From a candidate division Hyd24-12 bacterium UBA5074 (GTDB taxonomy: Bacteria; Fermentibacterota; Fermentibacteria; Fermentibacterales; Fermentibacteraceae): a stretch of DNA of 8,094 nucleotides. The stretch spans positions 1 to 8,094 of the forward strand of contig DIAQ01000025.1 in assembly GCA_002414865.1 (NCBI GenBank). Reading direction: 5' to 3'. Positions 1 through 7,300 of the stretch are shown one piece after another. The position numbers and the translations under genes are program-made. How positions within the stretch are numbered: the stretch's first letter is position 1; every line of letters starts with the position of its first letter. The notes under the pieces were generated by a model that worked only from the letters and a program-made list of their open reading frames with translations, was not told the origin of the DNA and ran no database searches.

Positions 1-243
1 GTCACGATCGAGCGGCTGCCGGGCGCCGGCAGGGCCGGCTGGGGCTGGCTGGGGCAGAGAGCCGACTGGCTGGTGGCGTTCCCGGCTCAATACCGGGATC
101 TCGTGACCGAGGCGGATGGCGATCTGGAACGGATGGCGCTGTTCGAGAGCCCCTCCAGCGTCATCTGCGGCGAGGCCTCGGTGGCGGTCTGGAAGGTCAG
201 CGACCGCCCAGCACGCTCTCCGACAGGCTCAGGGGTGCCGTGA
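1..243 (+). CDS. C-terminal 80 residues of an unidentified protein, possibly a membrane glycosyltransferase tail (partial)
   Basis: Frame 1 of the plus strand is open from the window edge to the TGA at 241-243. Codons are strongly biased to G or C in the third position, as expected of a real gene here. The start lies outside the window. The visible part reads as a mixed alpha/beta domain: a segment containing ADWLVAFPAQYRDL, then FESPSS, then a terminal beta-strand-like EASVAVWKV. Similar endings (a 'DWLV' strand, a loop and a final 'v.V.kV' strand) occur in the soluble C-termini of lipid-carrier-dependent (PMT/GT39-like) glycosyltransferases. No catalytic region is present, so that is only a guess. 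The last dozen residues are Pro/Ser/Gly-rich and overlap the end of the convergent transglycosylase gene. Coding status is fairly secure, the product assignment weak. Confidence 0.6.
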   Translation, partial: VTIERLPGAGRAGWGWLGQRADWLVAFPAQYRDLVTEADGDLERMALFESPSSVICGEASVAVWKVSDRPARSPTGSGVP

Positions 244-2449
244 AGGCTGGCAGGCACATCGCGGCATAGCCCGGATAGAGCTGCCTGTAGGCCTGGTAGT
301 TGTTGTAGACCTTCTCCACGTACTCCCGGGTCTCGTTGAAGGTTATCCTGCAGAAGAACAGGTCGTCCGCGAGGCTGGACGCCCCCCATCTCCCCTGCGC
401 GTTGTGAGGACCTCCGTTGTAGGAGGCAAGCGTCTGCAGCACACCCCCCGCACCCCCGGCGGTCGAGGCGAGGTAGCTGACGCCGTATCGCAGGGAGACT
501 TCGGGCTGGAAGAGCAGGTCCGGCGAATAGTCGTCCCACCCGTTCTCGAGAGCCACGTATTCCGAGGTGCTGGGGATCATCTGTATAAGCCCCCTCGCGC
601 CCGCCGGGGAGCTGCACCTGGGCTGGAACATGCTCTCCTGCCTCATTATGGCCCAGACCAGCACGGGGTCGAATCCGAAGCGCCCGCTCGTCCCGGTGAC
701 CAGCTCGGGCCATGCGGCCGGGTAACGGAGCTCCCAGACTTCGGTGGGGAGCGAGCCCGAGCCCAGCGCGGCCATCCGCCACCCGGCATTCGGCATCCTC
801 TCCCACACGCCGTCGCGCAGGTAGAGCCATGCAAGACGGCCTCCGCCGCCGACCTCCTGCTCGGCCTCCTTGAACTCCCCGGTCGCCCACTCCCTCAGGC
901 CGGCCCGGAAGAGCACCTCGCCCCGCCGCGCCGAAGGTGACGGCTCAGCGAAGGCCGCTCCCACGGTGGCCATCCATTCCTCGAGAAACCCCGACCTGGC
1001 GTCGAGCTGCGGCTGAGGAAGGCCCAGGACCTGCCTTGCGAAGCGTGCAGGGAGGCAGTCGGGCGTGTCGGAGATGAGCCTTCTCAGAGAATCCGCGCCT
1101 GCCGGGTCGTTGGCCTCCTCCAGAAGCAGCCTGCCGAGGAGATATCGGGCGGAAGGGCGGTAGACGCTCGAACCCCATCTGTCGATGAAGGCGACGAGTT
1201 CGGCGCGGGCATCGGAAGCCCTGCCGGCCCGAAGGAGGCCCAGACAGAGGTAGAAGTGGGAATCGTCCGCCGTCACGTTTGCAGGGAAGTCCCGCACGGA
1301 TATCCTGAACTGGTCCATGGCGGAGTCCCAGTGCCCCGACTCAGCGAGGATGCTGCCCCTGTACCACGGGAGGTTCCCCAGCCTGGGGCTCGCCGGATAC
1401 GCCGATTCCAGCCTGTCGAACAGCGCGAGACTCGAATCGACCAGTCCCATCCTGCCGGCATCGAGGGCGAGGTTCGTCAGGGCCGCCTCGGCGTCCGGAC
1501 CCGAGGGCCACCTCCTCAGGTAGAGGTCGAGCAGTCCGCAGGCTTCGGAGTAGAAGCCGAGCCGGTCGCGGGTGCGCCCGGCCATGTAGACAGCCTGGGC
1601 GGGCGGGTTCGGGGAGTTGACGGCGATGTCGTAGAGCTCGTTCCAGAGACCGCCCTCGTAGAGCGACGCCGCTGCCTGCGAGGCGAGCGCCGAGTCGGCG
1701 AGAAGGTCGCTCCTCAAGGCCTCCCAGGCACGGGCATGGATGTATCCGGCGGGCCAGATCCGGATGGACTGGATCAGGGCGTCCTGCCAGCCCGCGGCTC
1801 CTCTGCTCCTCCTCCAGAGTCCGAGGGCTCCGAGCATCCTCGAGTTGGTGACGGAATCGCGCAGCGAGGCCTGTCGCAAGGCGGTGGCCGAGTCGAGATC
1901 CCCGGTCCCGAGCAGCGAGGAGTACAGGAGGACGAGGCGGTCGGCCTCGGCTGTCGCGCAGAGGGTGTCGCCGGCGCCCAGCCTGATGGCTTCGAGCGCG
2001 CCCGCGCAATCCCCGTGGGCAAGGAGTGTATCGGCAAGCATCAGAGATAGATAACCACCCAGTGGCAGGCCGCCGTCCCCGAGCGCAGCCGCCAGATCCG
2101 GGCATATGCCGAAGCCGCCCACCTGCAGGGCGGTGAACGGAGCGGCGGAATCGCTGCATGTCATCACGAGCCGCGCCAGTGACGGAGAACGCGGAGCGCC
2201 ATCGAGAGAGGCGGCAGAGAGGCCGGCGGACATCCTCGAGTCGCTGCCCGCAGGGGTCTGGGCCGCAGCCTCGAGATAGCACTGCATGGCTTCGGCGGGT
2301 CTTCCCTCGGTCCTGTACCGCCCGGCGAGGTCCATGAGCCCGTCGAAGCCGGGCCGGGAATCGGACTGCCCGGGCTCGTTGCCCGGCGTCACGGTCCCGC
2401 AGCAGCAGAGTATTGCCAGCAGGGCCGCAAATGCGGCCCCGGACCTCAA
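197..2449 (-). CDS. slt: Exported Slt70-type soluble lytic transglycosylase with helical-repeat N-terminus
   Basis: This 750-residue enzyme is predicted to cleave the MurNAc-GlcNAc bond of peptidoglycan with 1,6-anhydro ring formation, in the periplasm. The C-terminal SLT domain spans about residues 582-730. It shows the family motifs: RQES with the catalytic Glu at residue 605, GLIQMIPST from 620, ASYNGGP at 675-681 (usually AAYNAGP), and ETREYV at 706-711 followed by a Tyr-rich helix. Residues 5-20 form a hydrophobic signal segment ending in three cysteines (15-17). The middle (about 35-560) is helical with TPR-like units, comparable to the superhelical part of Slt70. The total is somewhat longer than the roughly 620-residue mature E. 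coli enzyme. I chose a TTG start at 2449 because it follows GGAG by 5 nt, overlaps the previous stop as TTGA and keeps the signal segment. The first in-frame ATG (residue 39) would remove it. Last gene of the operon. The family assignment is very secure. Confidence 0.93.
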   Translation of the reverse strand: MRSGAAFAALLAILCCCGTVTPGNEPGQSDSRPGFDGLMDLAGRYRTEGRPAEAMQCYLEAAAQTPAGSDSRMSAGLSAASLDGAPRSPSLARLVMTCSDSAAPFTALQVGGFGICPDLAAALGDGGLPLGGYLSLMLADTLLAHGDCAGALEAIRLGAGDTLCATAEADRLVLLYSSLLGTGDLDSATALRQASLRDSVTNSRMLGALGLWRRSRGAAGWQDALIQSIRIWPAGYIHARAWEALRSDLLADSALASQAAASLYEGGLWNELYDIAVNSPNPPAQAVYMAGRTRDRLGFYSEACGLLDLYLRRWPSGPDAEAALTNLALDAGRMGLVDSSLALFDRLESAYPASPRLGNLPWYRGSILAESGHWDSAMDQFRISVRDFPANVTADDSHFYLCLGLLRAGRASDARAELVAFIDRWGSSVYRPSARYLLGRLLLEEANDPAGADSLRRLISDTPDCLPARFARQVLGLPQPQLDARSGFLEEWMATVGAAFAEPSPSARRGEVLFRAGLREWATGEFKEAEQEVGGGGRLAWLYLRDGVWERMPNAGWRMAALGSGSLPTEVWELRYPAAWPELVTGTSGRFGFDPVLVWAIMRQESMFQPRCSSPAGARGLIQMIPSTSEYVALENGWDDYSPDLLFQPEVSLRYGVSYLASTAGGAGGVLQTLASYNGGPHNAQGRWGASSLADDLFFCRITFNETREYVEKVYNNYQAYRQLYPGYAAMCLPAFTAPLSLSESVLGGR

Positions 2450-4371
2450 TTCCGCTCCATGTACTTGGCCAGCTCGGCCTCGAGATCGGCATTGCCCGGA
2501 GCGGCCGAAGAGGCCTTTCTGAGAAGGGTCACGGCGTCGGCATGCCTGCCCGAGGCGGCCAGGGCCCTGCTGTACGCCACTGCTATCCCAGGAGATGCGG
2601 CATCCTCTTCGAGGAACCTCTGGAGGAACTCGAGCGTCTCCCTGGGCCTGCCTGCCCTGACGAGGAGAACCCCCAGGCCCGAGAGCGCTGGCTCCATCTC
2701 CGGATCGAGAGCAAGGGCCTTCCTGAAACATTCCTCCGACTCGGCGAGGTTCCCGGAAGCGGCTCGGACATGAGCCAGGTTCGACCAGAGTTCGGCCCTG
2801 GCAGGATCGATCTGGACCGCTTTCTCGAGCGAGGAGGCGGCCTGCTGCAGCATGCCCTCGTTCAGCTCGTGGATGGCCTCGTTGTTCAGATCCTCGACCT
2901 CGCTGCGCAGGAGGGAATCCCTGTGCACCTTCAGCAGGTCGGTCATCCTCCCGAGGCTGTCCTTCTGCTCGGCGACGGATTCCCCGGATGCCTGCCTGAC
3001 GGCCTCCAGAGCAGCTCCCGAAGCCTCGAGCGAGGTTTTCACGCCCTGCAGAGTCTCGTCGGCGGAGCGCGTGAACTCGGACAGCTGTCCGGAAAGTGTT
3101 TCTCTCATCCCCGACAAGACATCCGGCAGCGGCGAGAGCACGGTGGCAAGAGAGTCGATCTTCGCGGTCACGGCCGCGGCGTTCTCCCTGCTCGCCGAGA
3201 GCACCGCCTCACCGAGTGCGGCCGATATCTCGTCGATCTTCGTCCTGGCCGATTCCAGCGAGGCGACGACCTCGGACGCTGCGGACGGTTGCTCCGCCTT
3301 GGCGGCCAGGGAGTCTATCCCCGCGGCTATCGCAGTCGAGCACTCCCTGCCGGATGTCGACACCGCATCGCAGACGGCCTCGGAGATTGTGTTGATCCTG
3401 CCCGTCATGGAATCCATCTCGGCCTTGAGGGAAGGTGGCAGCTCCACCCATGCCAGCTCGTCGGCGATGGAGGAGACCTGTCCGGCCAGGACGACCACGG
3501 AGGCGCCGAGAGCATCCAGCTTCTCGATCATCGAGAAGTTGCCCTCGTTCATGGACTGCCCGAGGGTGTCCACGCCGGAGGAGACGGCCTCGACGAGAGC
3601 GGCGGGCATCGTGGCGCCCAGAGACGCTATCTCGGTGCGCACCTCGGCCAGCGAGGAAAGCACTCCCGACATGTCGAGAGGCGCGACCGGGGCCTGGAGC
3701 TTCCCGGCCATATCCGACAGGCTCGTCCTGATCTCGTCCAGGATGCCGGTGACGGGTGACAGGTCCATGACGCCGGATGCGCCGTCGGAGAGAGCTTTCG
3801 CAGATGAAATGGACTCCGAGAGGCCGGAGATCCGCTCGAGGACCGGCGATAGATCCAGGCGCGCGAGACCCGCGTCCACGGTCGACTGGAACGACGCGAA
3901 ATCGGACGATCTGACGAGCGGCTGGAGGGAATCGAAGGTCTGTCCCAGCCTCGTGTCGATCGAGTCGAGCTTCGTGCCCAGAGGGCCTGAAGCCTCCGCC
4001 CACGAGGTCGAGATCCTTCCCGCCGCTTCGGTCATCGACGCATTCAGCAGGTCGAGCTTGCCGGCAAGGGCGGCCAACTGCTCGGAGATCCCCGACATCG
4101 ACTCGGCGGAAGGCACCTGGACTCCCTCCGCCATAGCCGGGAGGGCTCCGCCCGCGACCTCCACCCTGAGGGTCTTGTCGAGACCGGCGGCGATGAGGTC
4201 GAGCTTCGCGGCAAGGCCGCTCTGGAGGAGTGCTTCCATCGACTCCATCTTCTTGACGAGAGTCTCGCTCTGCTTTCCGAGCTGCATGACGAGCTGGCCG
4301 ATCCCCGCCAGCAGCTGCTCCTGGCTCGGGCTCGCCGCCGCCGCTCCGGCCGTCGACTTCTTGTCGGTCAT
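2446..4371 (-). CDS. Long repetitive helical (coiled-coil-like) protein with four C-terminal TPRs
   Basis: The product has 641 residues and no signal peptide or membrane helix, so it is probably cytoplasmic. Residues 1-490 are rich in Ala, Ser, Leu, Asp and Glu, with few prolines, and read as amphipathic helices. They contain three units at an exact 30-residue spacing (172, 202, 232), a duplicated block (326-358 and 379-411) and a recurrent K-[LI]-D-x-[LI] motif. Residues 496-627 hold four tetratricopeptide repeats (about 496-525, 526-558, 559-591, 593-627) with the usual small/large hydrophobic pattern and DP turns. TPRs normally mediate protein-protein contacts. No catalytic motif is visible. 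The ATG at 4371 is preceded by GAAGG at 8 nt and lies 16 nt after the upstream stop. The TGA overlaps the TTG start of the transglycosylase gene. The architecture suggests a structural or adaptor protein. I do not recognise a named family, and the function is unknown. Confidence 0.87.
   Translation of the reverse strand: MTDKKSTAGAAAASPSQEQLLAGIGQLVMQLGKQSETLVKKMESMEALLQSGLAAKLDLIAAGLDKTLRVEVAGGALPAMAEGVQVPSAESMSGISEQLAALAGKLDLLNASMTEAAGRISTSWAEASGPLGTKLDSIDTRLGQTFDSLQPLVRSSDFASFQSTVDAGLARLDLSPVLERISGLSESISSAKALSDGASGVMDLSPVTGILDEIRTSLSDMAGKLQAPVAPLDMSGVLSSLAEVRTEIASLGATMPAALVEAVSSGVDTLGQSMNEGNFSMIEKLDALGASVVVLAGQVSSIADELAWVELPPSLKAEMDSMTGRINTISEAVCDAVSTSGRECSTAIAAGIDSLAAKAEQPSAASEVVASLESARTKIDEISAALGEAVLSASRENAAAVTAKIDSLATVLSPLPDVLSGMRETLSGQLSEFTRSADETLQGVKTSLEASGAALEAVRQASGESVAEQKDSLGRMTDLLKVHRDSLLRSEVEDLNNEAIHELNEGMLQQAASSLEKAVQIDPARAELWSNLAHVRAASGNLAESEECFRKALALDPEMEPALSGLGVLLVRAGRPRETLEFLQRFLEEDAASPGIAVAYSRALAASGRHADAVTLLRKASSAAPGNADLEAELAKYMERN
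2455..2458 (-). promoter_or_regulatory. Ribosome-binding site (GGAG) for the TTG start of slt
   Basis: GGAG is followed by a 5-nt spacer (CGGAA) and then TTG at 2449-2447. The site lies inside the last codons of the upstream TPR gene. It supports the TTG start over ATG codons further downstream and suggests translational coupling. Confidence 0.6.
3133..3396 (-). repeat. Duplicated 33-residue helical block, 53 residues apart
   Basis: Residues 326-358 and 379-411 of the coiled-coil/TPR protein align without gaps. By eye 15 of 33 residues are identical, including I..IS, AV, RE and IDSLA. The blocks occupy about 3396-3298 and 3237-3139 in DNA. The shared ending IDSLA matches a motif that recurs elsewhere in the protein. 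Confidence 0.6.
3622..3858 (-). repeat. Three protein-level units at an exact 30-residue spacing
   Basis: Within the coiled-coil/TPR protein, units begin at residues 172 (LDLSPVLERI), 202 (MDLSPVTGIL) and 232 (LDMSGVLSSL). Each continues as an amphipathic helix (for example DEIRTSLSD, AEVRTEIAS). The spacing is exactly 30 residues both times. At DNA level the units have diverged, so this is an old internal duplication rather than a recent tandem repeat. Confidence 0.7.
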
Positions 4372-4379
4372 TGCTCGAA

Positions 4380-4389
4380 CCTTCCCCTC
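4380..4389 (-). promoter_or_regulatory. Ribosome-binding site for the coiled-coil/TPR gene
   Basis: The 16-nt gap between the two genes is purine-rich. GAAGG at 4384-4380 sits 8 nt before the ATG at 4371, and a further GAGG overlaps the upstream TGA stop. Confidence 0.6.
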
Positions 4390-7300
4390 AGAGGATTGAG
4401 ACCGTGTTCAGCCCGCGCGGTCTGCCCGCGGCGGAGGGGCCGGCGAGGGCCCCGGAGCTGTGAAGCTCGGCATGCTTTTCGAGCGCAGCCTTGTCGAGGC
4501 CGTAGCCCGCCTCTCCCAGCGCCCAGTGCAGTCTCTGGAGCGAAGCGGTGCTGCCCGTGGCCTTGTAGCAGCGGAACCATATGGTGATTGCGGAATTGCG
4601 TTTTCCTAGCCTCCAGAGGGCGAGAGCCTTCACATCCTCGGCTTCCTCTCCATCGAGGCCTTCGGCGGCCTGCATCGCGCCCGAAGCGTCTCCGGACTGC
4701 AGCAGGTTCCTCGCCCTGGCGAGGCCTTCGGCGGGCGGAGTGCTGCGATGCTGGTCGAGAGCCTTGTTGACGGCGCCCAGGATCGCATCGTCGGAGGTCG
4801 TCATGGCCACCTCGGATGCTTCGGGCAGCATGGAAGCAGCAAGCAGGACCCTTATCAGGTCCTGGCTTCCCGGCAGCCTGCCCTTGCGCCATTTCTCCAT
4901 GCAGAAGACCGCGATTTCCGAAAGCCTGTCTGCAGCGCCCTCCCTGTCCAGGAGCAGCACTCCGAATTCCAGTGCCCTGGCGGGATCGAGTCCGCTGCCC
5001 ATGACAGCCCGGGCTGCCGCGTAGAGCTCGGCGTCGGGACGCGAGGCAGGGTTCTCCGCCAGAGGGCTCTGCAGGGCATTCATCACCGTCTCGGGGTCGC
5101 GCACGGAATCCCAGAACAGAGTCGGTGGGGTGGAGCCCTCGATGGCCGACGCGAAGAGCTTCGCAGCGGCATCCGCCTTCCACGCTCCTATCCCCTCGGC
5201 GGCCAGAGATGCGAGGACGCCCGGCACCCTGTCACCCAGACCGGCTGCGGGGAGCATGCTCGAGAGATGCAGGAGCGCCTCCCCTTCGGATCCCGGCTTC
5301 CACTTCGAGAGTGCAGCTTCGGCAATCGCGCGGTTGATCGGGACTTCCAGCCCCTGTCTGCGCCGCATGATGTCGACAAAGCCCTGCGACTCGCCTGCGG
5401 CGATGAAGCAGAGCGCCTTCAGCGAAGGGCCGTTGCCCTTCCTCGCGAGGAGGCCGGCAGCCACGGATGGGTCCGACAGGACGGCGTTCGTGAGGAGGGT
5501 GTCAGGGCTCGACTGGAGGTGATAGCGGTCGGAAAGCTCGGCCGCGAGGACCAGGGCCTGTCCGCCGTTCCTTCCGCTGCCCGCCTTCTCCAGCATCCCC
5601 TCGATCTCGCCGGCCCTTCCGGGATCTATGTCCAGGGCCATGCCGACCCAGCGCTTCAGCTGGTCCATGTCACCCGAGGCCAGCGCGGAGCGCACCAGCA
5701 GCAGCGGCGCATCGGGAAGCCCGGGGTTCAGAGAGGCCAGCTCCTCCAGCAGGGATGTCGCTTCGGGATGGTTGAGCATGTTCTCGAGCACGATGACCGC
5801 ATCGGGAATACGGGCGTCCGTGGAGAGGGCTGTCGAGAGGGCCAGCCGGATCCGCAGCTCCTCTTCGCCAGGGTCATCGAGCAGCGTCCTGAGCACGCCG
5901 GAGGCGAGTGAGCTGGTCCTCCTGTCGAGCAGGGCGGGCTGCGCGGACGACAGGCCGGTGCGGATCGAGCCGACCGAGACCAGGCGGCAGAAGTCCGCCA
6001 TGCCTGTCAGAGCAGGATCTGTCACGGAGGATCCGGAGACAGAGGATCCCGCAAGAGCCACACGGCCCTCCGCCAGGCATGCACGAAGCCTGAACAGGAG
6101 CTCGGCAGGAGGGTCGCCCCACTCGAGCTTCGAGACCAGCTCCATGCGCCAGGCGTCCGAGCCTTTCGTCCTCAGGATGATGTCGGCGGCGGTCTTCGAG
6201 GCCCCGGAGGCGGCGAAGAGCGGAAGCAGGTCCTCCAGGTCTATTCCCGTGAGGGCCTCGTCGGGCAGGAAGGCAACCTGCTCGGCGATGCGCGGGGCGA
6301 TCGCCGGGTCGGCGGCGGCTGCGAGGAGCAGCCCGGAGGCCCGCCCGTATTCCCTCTCTCCCAGCGCCGCCATGCCCACGAGGAACGACTCGGCCGGGTT
6401 CTCCGGCTCGAAGCGCGAGGCCAGAAGATCTGCAGCCTTCGTCCGGTGCAGGCCGGCCTGTTCGATCTCGCCGAGGGCGTGTCCAGGGACGTGCTCACCG
6501 CTCAGCATCAGCGAGAACCAGTCGGAGGCCGCCTCTCCCTCCCTGCCCGAGACCGCGCGGACCGAGGCCCTCATGCGCCTCAGGCCGGGGTACTGGTCCA
6601 TCAGGGAGTCGAACCTGCTGAGCACCAGGACGACGTCCTCGCGGGACTTCCTGTCCCTGCGCTCCTGGAGGTGCCTGATCGTCGCCGTCGCCTCGGACTC
6701 CCTCCCCCTGACCTGCATCGTCACTGCCAGGAGGGTGAGTATCTCGGCGCTGTTCTTGTCGCGTATGAGCAGCTTCTGCAGCATGGACTGCACCCAGTCG
6801 GGATCGGCCACGACGAGGCGCCCGAGCGCTTCGACAGCCTCCGAGACCGTTCCGTTGTCCACCAGGAAGGTCCCCAGCTTCTTCGCCACGCTGTTGTCCC
6901 TGTCGAGGCCCGCGTCGAGGAACGAGGCAGCGGTCTCGGCCAGGCTGGAGCCCGAGGCGTCGGGACAGTCGAAAGCCTGCTCCAACGCATCGAGCGCGGC
7001 CGTGTTCTCCCCCCTCGCCTTCTTGAACCTGGCGAGCAGCGAGAGAGGGCGGGCGCTGCCGCTTCCGGCCGTCGCCACCGCTCTGACGGCGGCATCGACC
7101 TCGACACTCGTCTCGCCGGCGTCGAGCAGCTTCTCCAGCTCGCGGCAGGCATCCTCGATACGGCCTGCGGAGGTGAGGAGGCGCGCGAAGTAGACCTTCC
7201 CCCGGCTCGAGAGGTCGAGCGGCAGGAGGTCCTTCTCGACCACTGCGACCGCCTGGTTGACGATGGCGGGCTCGGAATCGAAGAGGTCGGGGATGTTCCT

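Noticed and set aside
37..54. G-rich repeat (GGCTGGGG twice, separated by CT) resembling a weak G-quadruplex
   Set aside because: It lies inside the plus-strand coding region, encodes Gly-Trp repeats and has only short G runs. The base composition explains it.
2450..2731. N-terminal extension of the transglycosylase to an ATG at 2731
   Set aside because: The extension lies wholly inside the TPR region of the upstream gene and translates to Gly/Arg-rich out-of-frame sequence. The signal segment begins right after the TTG at 2449.
2413..3759. Plus-strand open frame of 448 codons spanning the slt and TPR gene junction
   Set aside because: It crosses the ends of two well-supported minus-strand genes and its Gly/Arg/Leu/His-rich translation lacks any domain.
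2852..4399. Plus-strand open frame of 515 codons opposite the coiled-coil/TPR gene
   Set aside because: It is antisense to a gene with clear TPRs, a good ribosome-binding site and internal repeats. Its Ser/Arg-rich product has no domain pattern and arises from reverse-complemented GC-rich codons.
6026..6050. Short direct repeat (GAGGATCC twice, 15 nt apart)
   Set aside because: It encodes a small GSSVS/GSSVT duplication in a loop of the solenoid protein and is too short to mean anything beyond slippage.
5628..7193. Plus-strand open frame of 521 codons opposite the solenoid gene
   Set aside because: The Ser/Arg/Ala-rich translation has no motif. The minus-strand reading gives consistent helical repeats and fits the operon, so this is a shadow of that gene.
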